Shown here: piece by piece, positions 10,557 to 22,081 of the stretch
Layout: each line of letters begins with the position of its first letter
How positions within the stretch are numbered: position 1 is the first letter of the stretch
DNA from: Basidiobolus meristosporus CBS 931.73
Taxonomy: Eukaryota > Basidiobolomycota > Basidiobolomycetes > Basidiobolales > Basidiobolaceae
Reading direction: 5' to 3'
Assembly (NCBI GenBank): GCA_002104905.1
Contig: MCFE01000201.1
Span: forward strand, 62,001-126,000
DNA length: 64,000 nt
The notes under the pieces: generated by a model
The model's database searches: none
Told to the model about the DNA's origin: nothing
Seen by the model: the letters and a program-made list of their open reading frames with translations, nothing else
Program-made: the position numbers and the translations under genes

Positions 10557-13101
10557 CTAGTATCAGTTGGGTTGGTGCTGTGTTCAGGAGAAAGCGAAAT
10601 ACTTTATAGTAGGTTGGAGGTTGGACGTAAGCTAGCCTCATCCAATTTGAGGATCTTCACATGTGAAAGTCATGATCCATTTCCATATAGCAAAGTTGGA
10701 TTAACTGGCATCTAACACAAAGACCAGTCATTAGATGAAATCATTGCATCATCCTCATTCCCTGATAGAGTGCACTTTTTGAAACCAATCACCCAATTGT
10801 CAGTCCAGCTGAACGTGTATTCAACAATTCGGCCCACCTCAAGCCTGGGTTCAGTCCATCACAGTCGTGTCGAGATGACGACTAACCACTCGATTCGGAC
10901 TTTGATAGTCTACAGACCAGCGTCCAAATACCTCCCACTTTATGTTGCCGCCCTAACACAACGTCATAGGGCGGCAAATATTGAAAATATCAATCATAAT
11001 AAAGCTTACACTATGTCCCCAGATTTAGTTGGTTTTGAGTAACCAACAAGGTTTCCCCATCACTCCACATCAATTCCCTGGCTGGAGTCCCGGGGAGAAT
11101 TGTCAGACTAGCATCTCACGTTTCTTGCTTATGGTGCTGGATTTGCCTACTATTGATGTTAAGCTTTCCGGAATATCACATGAATACCTATATTTAGTTG
11201 TCGCAGAGCTGATTAATGAGATCATTACTCCTGTCTATTGGGCCACTCAACATTCATTTGTTTAGAAATTTTCATGGGATATGTCTGATCAAAAGTTTGT
11301 GTAAAAGATACTGACTTTTCACCTTTCATTTTTAGTGCAATCGTTGGATTTATGATATTTGCTGATGACTATAGTTCAAATGACTTACTTTTGATAGTGC
11401 TGACTATATTTCTCTGGACTCCCACCTATACTACAAGCCCGTATAAGTGATACAGATCGAATGGGATTCTATTACTCATTTGCGTTGGGCCTAGAATATG
11501 TTGCAAGATTCTGGGGAGTATTGGAAGTGATACGGAGAACTAGAAGAATTGCATGATATTCATTTGCTTATTTATCGAGTTTAATTCAAGTACTTACACT
11601 TTTTAGAAGAACTTTGTAGAGCTAATGAAATGCGTGTTGTCTAATAAAGGTCACCGGATGTGGTGTGTATAACTTGCAGCTTTTCAATGATTGTGAAAAT
11701 CAAGATGACTTCCAGACCTTCACTAACTCAAAGAACTAGCCGATATCCTACGGACTAGATCTTGAGTAAATAATTCATAGTTTAGCAATAAACTTAATAG
11801 AGTCTTAAGGTGTATGAATAATTTAGGTGCCACCTCAGTTTATACAACAGAATAGTTGCATATCTTATGCTTCTACTCAACTAATTATTGGACATTGTAC
11901 TATGAACTAATGATTGGGTTGATGGGATGATAGCCAATACTTGAAGCTGGTGATATCCTGAAAGTAAGCATCATTCTCAAACTAGTTCAAATAGCTCCTA
12001 CCATTTCCACCATTGCAAATGATCAGTCCAGCACATAAATCTTCGTATTGTTGTTAACTTGTACTTACAGATGAAGATTGATATTGACCTAGCCACTTGG
12101 ACCATAGCTGATGAATTTTATTATTTTCCGATCCAAACTCTTTAGAAGTACAAATATCACTTCCACACTCAATAAACCATTAAGTGATTCGGAGCACAAG
12201 TAGATAATGTGGTTCTCACTTGATGATGTATTGAATGTAAAAGATGTATATACATGAAGGTTAAAAATACACCAACATTGAAGAATATATATTAAGCTAA
12301 AACTGACTCATCTACTAGATCTCCCAATCATTTCCAATACCCCCAGATTTCCCGCAGAAAACTTGAAAACCAAACAAAATGCTGTGCCCAGAGCATGAAG
12401 ATTCTTAAGGTTCCTCAAAGGTCCTCAAACTTTGCACACATGCTCTTAGGACCTTCCTAACCATATTACAAGCGCTAAATTACGTGAAAACCACATGATC
12501 TACCGGTTTCAATAATCACTTCCAATAGCTCGAAACTCTCACCGTATTATTATCTAAAGGCTTGATTATTTTAACCGAGCTTTTCATAACTCATGGGGGA
12601 AATATTTTGGGGGTTCTAGTAAGCTCTGTTCAAAGTTTTCGGCCTTTTGGGTAAGTTGCAATATACGTTCAAAGTCAATCCCAAATCACTATTCCAGCTG
12701 CTCTCTAGTCCTAGCCTAGATAGCATCCCTAGAGCATCATGTTTAGCCTACCCACACAGGTAATCTCGGTAACAAGTAGGGACAAGATTGCTACTGCCCA
12801 GGCCTGTTGGGATCTTATGGCAGCTGGCCAAATTTGGAGGTCATACTCTACCCATGGATCCAGCTACAATTCCCATTGAGTCCTACCATACTCTATTCTA
12901 TCCACTTCCTCTCTGCGAACAACATTGGAACACAAGACAACCCAACGCCAACGAAATATCGCTGATATGATGGGTAGGCGTGAGTGTTCCTCGGAACATT
13001 AAAGGTGGGCCTGGTGAGTCTGACAAGAGGTGATTACGGTTTATTCGGGAGTACAAATGATTAGGTTATACATGTAAAAGGAGGGGTCAATTTACGAACA
13101 C
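10557..13101. other. Long AT-rich gene-free region
   Basis: About 2.5 kb between the caleosin start and the 3' end of ERG25. It is AT rich, and the short frames have no protein-like composition. I found no tRNA-like T-loop or repeat. It is a candidate for a regulatory region or an unrecognised long non-coding RNA, but nothing specific supports either. Confidence 0.5.
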
Positions 13102-14171
13102 TCAAAGTTCTTTCTTGGCCGCTTTGGCCTTGGCAAGGGCTTGCTTGGCGCGGAACTTCTTGTACTTGAGGTCAGTACCGAACAGGTGATCCCAGAAACG
13201 GAACGAGGACGCGTAGTTGTTGACGAAGAACTGGTGGTGGTAATCATGATGGTCGGAGCCTGGGGGGATGGAAACTCTCGGGTTAGCTTAATGAATTGGG
13301 GTTTCAGCCACTAGGCTCCCTTACCGCTCCAAATTGGGCACCAATGACGCATCGACCAGGGGAAGTCGTATCCAGAATGGGAGTCTACCGCTTGCAACAG
13401 GCGACTGGCCATCCAGATAAGTACAGTGATAACATGGAGATCCCCGGTGCATGAAATCCAGATAAGGGGTCCTCCAAAGGTGCCCATGGCCAGAAGGATC
13501 GTCTCTAGAGGATGGGCATACTCCGCAGCCTGTAAACGTTTAGGTAAGCAGCGGGACTCCCGGGTCACGATAATGCCATACATACCAAGCCAAAAGGTGC
13601 ACTGAATTCGTGGTGGACCTTGTGAATGTACTTGTAGAAAAAGCTCCAATGGAAAAGACGGTGGGCCCAGTAATGATAGAAATCCTCGAACAAGAAGAAC
13701 CAGAAAACCTGGATCACGATTTGCATGCTAGACAACTCAGGTTAGTCCGGAACGGCTGGTCAGCAGTACGTCGCTTACTTACAGGCTTGGGAACGGATCA
13801 GTCACCTTCATTCCAAGCATCTGCGTGCCGGGATGAAACGCAAGGATCATTGGAAGCTGGATGAAATGGTTCTGAATAAGGACGCCCTTCAGGCATTTCC
13901 AACGTTGGGCACTTGTCACTGGCTTGTTCTAGTCGTTGGTTAGCATAGCCACTATACAGAATACTCTAGGTGTGAACGAGCTTACATCTTGAATCTTGTA
14001 CTTGTCCATGGCGGGGATGTGCTCAGCGATCCAAAAAGGAACGTAGCGACCATAATAAAAGAGTTGATGACTAACAAATGTGATGGCAGCAAGAACTATA
14101 GCGTGGTTTCTTCCTTCAAAGAGGGACAGCCACCAAGACTCAATCATTGAGGGTTGGTATTCCATGCTCAT
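13102..14171 (-). CDS. ERG25: C-4 methylsterol oxidase (sterol desaturase family)
   Basis: Five exons: 13986-14171, 13783-13928, 13586-13727, 13325-13529 and 13102-13259, for 278 residues, all phases closed. The enzyme removes the C-4 methyl groups of sterol intermediates in ER membranes during ergosterol synthesis, using a di-iron centre. The three His boxes are visible: HRLFH (residues 133-137), HKVHH (146-150) and HDYHH (231-235). Supporting blocks are [20 protein letters not shown] near the N-terminus, FVED-like [10 protein letters not shown] before the first box, and [10 protein letters not shown] after the second. The C-terminus is Lys/Ala rich, compatible with a short ER-retention tail ending KKEL. 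Introns are 55-65 nt. Confidence 0.95.
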
Positions 14172-15274
14172 TACAGTTCAATAGAGCAAGTTGGTAACAA
14201 GGAGAGGGGCGACTACAGTACAGAAGCTTAACAAAGCTAACGCAGCCAACTTTGGGATAGAATGCTGTGACCTTGCTCACACAGTCCTTTATAAGACGAA
14301 TGGCATTCCTGGCTAGAATGGCCCATCAGCAACTCAGTTCCGCATTTGGAATTAAGAAGCGTCTTTGAAATCACCCCGAAGGCCCTAATAGTCACAAAAT
14401 ATTCGGCTTTATAATGGTAAATGAACTCTATCAAAAAAGGGCGAATACTTGTTTTGCCATTGCTTATTTCGGTACACTCCACGGTCCTAAGCCGATTTAT
14501 GCAATTGGTAATATGTCAATCATGCTGATCTGTGGATTCCCTGAAATCTAGACACACTCCGACTCAGGCTAGAGCTCAATTGGATGCTCGTAGAGAGCTT
14601 ATCAGGTCAGTAGATTGCCTCTAGTTGAGCATGTCGGTTGCCCAGTTTCTGGAATATCCTTACCAATTCGTACAAATAGGTCAGTTTGTGGTACCAATTA
14701 CAAACCTGGCCTGAATTCCACCCTAATTTGATATACACTTTCCGTAAACAAGATCGGGTTGGATAGCAACAGGTATTGGCTCAATGAATTGATGGAAATG
14801 AATGCCACATTTCCCAGCCTATGCAACCCCAAGATTAAATTTGGGTGCTACGCGTGTGTAGCATAAATGGTGAAATTGGATGTCCCTTGGCTTATGCCAA
14901 GAAATCTCTATATTCATGCCTAATTTCAACACACCAAGTCTAGATCCTTGCGGGAACCTGCCTATTTGATGACATGTCTGGCTAAAGCTTAAATGGGAAT
15001 TCAAATTTTCCAGGACTGCTCACTCGAAAATCAAGGCTCCCGGGATTGTTCATGTGCATGGAACCGTACATTTCTGAATAGTGCATGCAGTAAATAGTTT
15101 GAACGCACATATTGCCCGTACACGCTGTGGTGGTTGAGATGGTGTCGCACCCTAACTACTCGTGATTAGCAGCATTAAGAGATGAATGAAAATAGGGAAT
15201 TTAATGTTGATAATCCACTAAGATTGAAATGACAAAAATCAATCGGGTTCACAGAGACAGAGATGCATGGATAC
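14172..15274. other. Intergenic, no supported gene
   Basis: Spacer between the ERG25 start and the 3' end of the RhoGAP gene. It should hold the ERG25 promoter. No convincing sterol-response element or RNA gene was recognised. Confidence 0.5.
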
Positions 15275-17117
15275 TCATTCTTCTTGCGAATTCCGTCTGG
15301 GGAAGTAGGCAGAGTATCGTTTATTCTTCAATGAGACGCTTCCCAGGTCCTCACTAGTGCTCGCCCTATACAATTGCCTGGGGTTTATTGATTTGTGTCG
15401 CTCACCTCGGATGTTCTCTCTTCTTCCCTCAAACCCATTCACTGTGGTATTGGCGGATGCGGTATACTTGGGGCTCACGATATCCGAGTCAGGGATTGGA
15501 TACAAACTCTCTGGAAATAGTGCATCTACGTACTCTATGCAGAGACGGACCACGCTTCCCACAGTTCCGCTTCCGACGGTGCACATCATGACATCCACCA
15601 TCGGATTGCCACTACGCACCAAATTTGGAGACCATACAACTGCTAGGTTGTATGGAGTCATGAGATTTATGGAGCTTTTGGTAGATACATCATTCATAAG
15701 GCGGAAGATTTGGGCAAGTAGAATGAGCATTGGCTTAGAGAATGTCGGGAAGATATTGTTCCGGATGTAACGAATGGACTCTGTATCGTTGGAGCAGCTC
15801 TGCATCTCCCGGACAATATCGTAGATTTCGGCTGGGAAGACCGGGGTAGGTAACTCACGGAAGAACATCTTTAATAGCACAGCGGCAACATGAATTCCAT
15901 ACTCATTCAAATCCAACCGATTTCCTAAGTGTCGATAATGATTAATATGAAGGGGATTGGTACACTTGGTATAACCCTACCCCTATTGTAGATCTCTTTG
16001 GCCTCTTTCAGAGATGTTGAGGAGGGTGAGCGTCGGAAGATTCCTTCCACCTCAATACCTGTACGGCAAAATAAGCTTAAATGGCCAATTCATCTCCAAA
16101 TCGAGAATATAAGCAAACCGTTGGCTCTAACAAATTCGACGCATTCGGAAAAAAATTGCGGAATTCCCAATTCAGCATCAGGTCCCATCAATGTTTCCAA
16201 GGATACTCCAAACGCTTGGGGGGTGTAGGGGCCTTTGTCGTAGCTGCTAGGGATAATGATCTGCGACTCAAACTTAAAGTTATACCTATATCGGGAGTCA
16301 ACTACAGGTCAATAATGGCGGGAACCACGAATCGCGAATCTGGTATTACAAACTCGTAGACGGCTTCGGGTATTTGCATTTGCTTGATTGGCACGTAGCT
16401 AGCCAGCTTCGATAAAGTTTCGACATAAACCACTTTCTTTGCGAATTTTGGACTGAGATTCATGACTGTAAGGTAAATGAAGAGTATTCACATTGTTTGA
16501 AATATTAAATGCCAGCAACCTGATAACTATATTCATCGTATCCAAGATAAGTCGGGGCCATCTAGAAGGGTGAACGACGTAAAGATTCTTCAGGTTTTTC
16601 TTGTACCTGGAAGCAAAGTATCAGCATCCTTTTTGATAGTGGTTGAGAGTCGAGTGTCTGAAACTTACTTGCGACTCAATCTACCATAGGCCTTCAACAA
16701 CCAAACCCAGCTCGGACGAAATACTGCTCCGCCGGAAAAAAGCACTACCGTATAGTCACTTTCGACGAATTGGTCCAGTTTCGCCAAAATCAAACTGCAT
16801 TGAGGGTTGATATACAGCTCTAGTAACGAGAAGTCAAAACAGGTACGTACGAAAGGATTTGGTCGTAATCCATTTCTTTTGGGTTGGGTAGGTTACAAGC
16901 ACAGAAGACCAGCATCGGCTTACTCTCGAGGTCGACTCCTATAGAAGTATTTAGCTGAATGCCAGTGAATAAGTGTAATTTAGACTTTTTGAATACCTGA
17001 TTGATAGATTATCTTTGTGTCAACTAGCTCCGATAGCTCCTTTTCTGTGTGTGCCGAGGTTGTTGTAGCAATAGTGGGGAGCATTGAGCGCAAACCGCCG
17101 AAACTGAAACCGGACAT
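15275..17117 (-). CDS. CRAL-TRIO / RhoGAP protein (p50RhoGAP-like)
   Basis: Eight exons: 16997-17117, 16851-16938, 16669-16794, 16520-16606, 16354-16452, 16119-16285, 15981-16058 and 15275-15924, giving 471 residues. The N-terminal half is a Sec14-like CRAL-TRIO module: YTVVLFSGGA, then PSWVWLLKAYGRLSRKYKKN, LYVVHPSRWPRL, and SPKFAKKVVYVETLSKLASY. The C-terminal half is a RhoGAP domain with FGVSLETLMG, then GIEVEGIFRRS (arginine finger near Arg238), the KMFFRELPTPVF block and NLAVVWSPNLVR. The family stimulates GTP hydrolysis by Rho/Cdc42 GTPases at membranes. The best frame uses weak donors for introns 4 (GTTGCT) and 5 (GTTTGT); they are chosen because they restore SPKFAKK and YEYNFKFE. The tail after residue 400 is basic and disordered. 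Confidence 0.92.
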
Positions 17118-18939
17118 ATTGAAAGTGCTGAGAGAGGGCAAATGAACTCAGATGAAGATTGGTCTATGGTTGCTCTTAGAAATGCAGTGTGTTTATGTCT
17201 CGGCGTGTTGAATAGTACAGAAACTTTTCATTAACAAACTCAACGAACAAGTGACGGAAAGGCGCACTCGTTGGGCTCTAAATCCCACTAGCTCAATTAA
17301 AAATAATCCGCTTATATCGGCCTGCAACTTTTGGATCAATGCAGATATTTAATAGTTAAAGAATGGATTGCAATTTGTCATGCTGTGGAGTGTATTCAAC
17401 ATTCAATTGGCACGTTATCATTGGTACATCAGCACCACTTCTATAAATACCTGATTAGTTGTATGCGGGCGATGAGCACAAGGATATATATACTTTGAAA
17501 TCATGAATAGTCAGGGTCGATGATTCAGATCTCACCCTATGACATCATCATGATTTCGGAGCACCTGATACGGACGACCCATGCTTAGTTCGCCTCCATC
17601 AACTGATTCATCAGAGATGTTCTGCGAAATGCATTGTACATTTCCACCCTTGTGATCGATAGTGAGTGTGCTATCTGGTCTTGAAGCTGTCATCGGCTCA
17701 TGGTTCTTGCATATTAGTGGCCGAGATGCGCTCGAGGCTAAGCTGTATTTTGCCCACGTGCGAACACAGGGTGAAGGATAAGTTGCATTGGAACGTGTCT
17801 TCGCTACCTCAGTGCCACTGGTGGTCTGAGCATTCGCACCTGCTGCAGTATCTTTTATTGATCATTTAGGGCTAGTAGTTGCCCATTTCTATGAGCATAT
17901 GCGTACTAATGCTATATAGAGTTCGCATCCCCCTGGTAACTCAATTAATGCTTGTTGGAATGCCCAGGCCCATGTTACGCTTCCTATACTAATCAGAAAT
18001 ATAGGCTAACTATGGCGTAGTAGTGTATCCTTCGCTTTGGACGAAGCACTTTATATCACGCATCAGAGATCTGGCCTCTGCTACGCTCAGATATGGTTTT
18101 CAGTATCGCTCTCCAAATTAGGCAGTCGCAGTTCGACCCTCAATAATCTAGATCGGGGGTCTTCACGGACGAATCGAGTGGCAAGACTGGGCATCACTGC
18201 ACACCATTAAATTGATGTTGGTATTGATCAGCAGCGATACATTGATCTCCTGTATGACTGAATCTTTACACCTTGGTCGTTGATATGCCCACAACAGCGT
18301 TAATAGTTTGTTCCTTCAAGCTATCTTCTCGGGGATTTAGCAATATGCAGTCAATCAGACCAGTTCCACGACTTGACATGAGTGTACACCTCAGCGCGGC
18401 AATTCCAAATGAATATAATAGAAAAAGCGGAGATTTCTGGTATGATGGTGATCGCCTTGGATTGTGACTGCAGATTTTAAATTGTGCTCACAAATGGGGA
18501 TCGGGCCATTAGGAATAATCAGAGTTGCTGGATGGCCGATTGTCAACAATACCATGGTAGCTTGCGAAGTAAGGAAAATGAAGAATTGCCACACACAACG
18601 CTCCGGTTCAATGGTCCACATTGTATGCAAACTCTCTTCTCAATTCCCGATCCAATCAGGCGGTCAATTGTGTGAATAGCTAAATGTACCTAACGCATCT
18701 ACTTCCAAGCTTATTTATTATACCTCATACCCCACTGCCCACCTTTCTCTGTTTGATTTCAAGCTTGACATACATTCTATCTTTTGCACAATATTAACCT
18801 TCCTAACTAAAGTGTTCTCTAACTGACTGAGGAAATCCTTGCTCAACCATTATCTATTCCATTGCCAATCGCCTTTTTGTCTCTAACTGGTCTTTCAAAA
18901 CAATAGCACCTTTGGCTGCTTTGATACAGTAAATCTATA
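17118..18939. other. Intergenic, no supported gene
   Basis: A 1.8-kb spacer between two divergent starts (RhoGAP and the type I membrane protein). No protein frame above chance length and no RNA gene could be supported. Confidence 0.5.
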
Positions 18940-20545
18940 ATGCGACTGCCAAGTGTCGCTGGGGTAGGAGTCAATTACTTTTATCTCTGCTTTAGTGTGT
19001 ATATTGTCAGGGCTTTACCAAGTCTCGGCCATCTTGATCCCCAGGACACATATCTAAAGCGGGATGGTAGAGTCATTCACATACATCCCTATGCCTTTCC
19101 CTATTGAAGGACAGCTCATGAAATTTTTCATTTAGTGGCATCTTTAACCGAGCAATGTGGGCCAGATATCTATTGTTTACCAAAATTCAACACCACGTGG
19201 ACGATGGGTAGTGTGGGCTTGCTACGGTGGAACTCCAATTACCCCACATTCAAAGTCCAAGGGCACGTGGACATTCGATTGTACGAAATGACCAACCCCC
19301 GAAAGCCAGTCAAAGAATGGCTGGATATCACCAACGACGAAGGATTATGGTCCGTAAAGCTGGATCATAGCAGTGGGATATTTCCCGAGTATTTCAAGCG
19401 TCCAAAAAACACGACAGTGGTCAGGAATTATCGCTTCTTGGTAACTGTCAAAGATGACTTAACTGAGGGGAGGCAGAAAGGCCCGATTTTTAATATAGAA
19501 GGTGAAGTTCTCAACCAATACCTCGGCATGTCAGTTTCGCTTCATTGAGTCTGACCCTAACATCTCCTAGATCCTCCTCCACCTGAGGAAGTAAACCCAA
19601 CCTCTGCAAACGCTTTGCATTTCGCCATACCTATAGCAAACCACTCGCTGCTGCTGCACCCAAGCAAGATTAATCAGAGTGCAACTGCAGCAGTGTCAGC
19701 CTCACCAACTGGTGCAACATCCACAGCAGCGTACCCTACTAACGAACCCAAAAAAACCTCTAATATCGAACTGATTCATACAAACTCTATTTTAAACGCG
19801 CGCCCAGATCAGAGCTCGCCCTTCGATTTGTCCCTCAACACGGTTATAGGGATCACGGCGAGTGTATTAGCAGGCCTAATACTTCTCATTGGATATCCTT
19901 TGCATACAGTGCTGAATCCCACTAGCAATTATCCCAAGTCTTTAGCCTTAACTCCACAACACTCTAACCTATTGCCTTGTGCGTCGATATAACAAAGCTA
20001 ATTATTCTGCCACAGTAAGAAAATGGAATCAGAAGAATGGGAAATACACTATGGCGGAGAGTGCTCAGCAACGAAACACTTGTGACTTCTCACGATACTC
20101 TGTATCCGGTTATACAAGCACAGACGCTTTTCTGCCAGTTAATGAACCCGAACATCAAGAGGCTGTATTTGACACAGCTAATCAACCAAGTCCATGCATA
20201 CTAGCGGCTTTACCCAGCAGTCTGGTATCGGATAGTCACTTATCACCTACGGATGAGCGATCGAAGCCAATGTCTTTATGCTTGACCGTCAAGGATGCTC
20301 AACTGATTGCAGACACATACCGAAGATTACTCCGGAAACCCAGTTGGAATGAAGACGATATAAAGGAGTTTGGAAAGAGAAATACATATACAGACGAGTT
20401 GATGAGAAGGGAGTTGGAGGCGGAAGGGAAGGGTGTTAAGCACGTGAATACCGCCCCTACTCTTGTGGTTGTGAATGAAGAGCAGAAGGTCGATCGTAGG
20501 AGTATGATGTCGATACGAGAGCTGGAAGAGTTACCCAATTCCTAA
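18940..20545 (+). CDS. Type I single-pass membrane protein, function unrecognised
   Basis: Exons 18940-19066, 19136-19501, 19571-19892 and 19963-20545, 465 residues with consistent phases. There is a hydrophobic N-terminal signal region (residues about 8-28). An ectodomain of about 120 residues looks like a beta-sandwich, with W-x-x-G-x-x-G-L-L-R-W near its start and YRFLVTVKDD then GPIFNI near its end. That pattern recalls the Ig-like Kre9/Knh1-type N-terminal module, a suggestion only. A Ser/Thr/Pro-rich stalk follows, then a membrane segment at about 255-278 ending RRYNK, then a 185-residue cytoplasmic tail. The third intron is AT-AC and U12-like (separate entry); only its removal completes the membrane helix and joins it to the basic tail. 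For intron 2, a GC-AG alternative starting at 19526 keeps the same phase. Confidence 0.75.
19893..19962 (+). other. Candidate U12-type AT-AC intron (membrane protein intron 3)
   Basis: 70 nt. Begins ATATCCTTTG, matching the minor-spliceosome donor. The branch element is GCCTTAAC (core CCTTAAC), with its branch A 11 nt before the terminal AC. Removal joins a Gly codon (GG|T), giving LLIGLTYCLVRRYNK, a complete transmembrane helix with a positive inside flank. The reading frame through the intron instead ends in a stop, and the following frame has no usable AG acceptor in the right place. Confidence 0.85.
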
Positions 20546-20971
20546 CGATGGTTGCCGTATCTTTCACTCAGAAGAACGGTGATCTAAACTAGTTCACTCA
20601 CTTCCTGTGCTCAGGCTGTCATATAACATAATTTTTAATCGATCCTTCTTGGGGAGCTTCACTTGTCTTTTCTACACTATACACACTTTATTATTATTGA
20701 TCTTTGGAGCAAGCCTTTTTCTCGAATGTCGTCTTCTAGAGTAGACCAGCCGTTGTGAATACAAAGTGCATACTGTGCCCTAGAATAAACCTTGGTATAT
20801 TTTTGCGGATAGCCGACTATTTTGCTAAGGGGTTAATACCCCTGATGCGGCGGATACTTGGTCCGGTTTTGAACAATAAACGAACACCGAAAGAAACTTC
20901 CCACTTCATCACCGGTACGAAGAGGCTCATCTACGTGATATTAAGCGATAATTTTATTACAGATGTAGCTA
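20546..20971. other. Convergent 3' spacer
   Basis: Spacer between the convergent ends of the membrane-protein and chitosanase genes. AT-rich, with no gene seen. Confidence 0.5.
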
Positions 20972-22081
20972 TTATCTAAATTTCGAACCAAGTGATATTA
21001 AAAGGGCAGTTGTCAAAAAGCAGGCCGAGGCTTTCCCAGCGGAGCTCACTGGAGCGCTGATCTTCTCGTTTTCCTTATCATTAGGATCGCATTTCGGATC
21101 TTTACAAATGGGCTTTGTTGGCTTTCCTTCGCAAGTCTTCTCCATATACTCGGTGCCAGTGATTCTGATTCGATACGAGGATAGCTGTATGGGTAGATTC
21201 AGGTCGAAGTTCTTTGCCTCTAGCAGTCCGTACAAGTCATGAACTCTGTCAGATGAGGCAGGCCACACTTGATCAGGGAAGCAGCAAAGCAACTTCCAGC
21301 GGGTTTTTAGAAACCTGTCTAAATACTCAGCCTCATCCTTGTACGGACCAACCAGTTTGATAATGCTCCTCAGACTCATGCCGTTATCTGCTTCCCAACC
21401 ATGCTGAATAGCTGTATCGTAGAAGATAGCCTTTCCAAGATTGGACTTCACCCCCACATCCGCAGCCAGCCCCATCGCGGGCAGAAAATACATAGTATCT
21501 GCCAGTTTGTCCTGGGCACCCCGGAACTTCTCATCACACGACTCCAGCTTCCAGGCCTGGTCAAACCCGTTTAGACCAACAATATCGTTGTTTGCGCTGC
21601 CACAGTCAAGCCGATTGCTTACTCTCTCCAGCGCAGCGTTGAACGGGGAAAAACTGGTATTGGTGCCCTTGCTTTTCTCATAATCCTCCACTACTATTAA
21701 CGCGTCGCCAGTTCCAGTGGTGAACCCGATGCTTCCGCAAGTATAGCCTCGACCGTCACCAATATCTCGGCACTGGCCATACTCAATGGTGGTGGTTCCG
21801 TGTTCAAAGCTGTTTGTAATAACCTGGGCAATCCTCTTCGCAGTTTGCGGCATACTCGTCGCATATTTGGCATATATAGAATCATTGGTTGAATTCCTGG
21901 AGCATACGGTGGCAAGCATGTGCCTTCCAGCGAATAGTTGAAACCTTTGAAAAGTAAACAATTGGCAATTCGCACCTGTTATAGCAAATTCCCCTTTACA
22001 GTACTGGAAGGTTTCTTGGGCCGAGGTGGGCCGATACACAGTTGCGCAGCAGAAAAATGAGAGGAGGAAAAATCTACGCAT
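20972..22081 (-). CDS. Secreted GH46 chitosanase, probably GPI-anchored
   Basis: Intronless frame of 369 residues. An N-terminal signal peptide covers about residues 1-21. The GH46 domain starts near residue 75. Its signature IGDGRGYT with IGFTTGTGD supplies the catal​ytic Asp at 109, and the preceding ITNSFEHGT supplies the catalytic Glu at 93. The spacing between them is two residues shorter than in the well-studied bacterial enzymes. The enzyme cleaves beta-1,4 links in chitosan. The last 28 residues run from a small-residue site (SSAGKAS) into a short hydrophobic tail, as in GPI-anchored proteins, so it may act on the fungus's own wall. GH46 is mainly a bacterial family; a transfer origin is possible but not shown. 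The segment at residues 30-60 is not conserved and could hide an unspliced intron. Confidence 0.9.
   Translation of the reverse strand: MRRFFLLSFFCCATVYRPTSAQETFQYCKGEFAITGANCQLFTFQRFQLFAGRHMLATVCSRNSTNDSIYAKYATSMPQTAKRIAQVITNSFEHGTTTIEYGQCRDIGDGRGYTCGSIGFTTGTGDALIVVEDYEKSKGTNTSFSPFNAALERVSNRLDCGSANNDIVGLNGFDQAWKLESCDEKFRGAQDKLADTMYFLPAMGLAADVGVKSNLGKAIFYDTAIQHGWEADNGMSLRSIIKLVGPYKDEAEYLDRFLKTRWKLLCCFPDQVWPASSDRVHDLYGLLEAKNFDLNLPIQLSSYRIRITGTEYMEKTCEGKPTKPICKDPKCDPNDKENEKISAPVSSAGKASACFLTTALLISLGSKFR

Noticed and set aside
18110-18150. tRNA-like T-loop (GCAGTTCGACCCT)
   Set aside because: No matching acceptor stem or A box could be placed around it.
19979-20015. 37-nt GT-AG intron in the type I membrane protein
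   Set aside because: It keeps the phase but leaves a non-hydrophobic insert after the membrane helix and drops the basic RRYNK flank. The AT-AC reading fits splice signals, topology and phase together.
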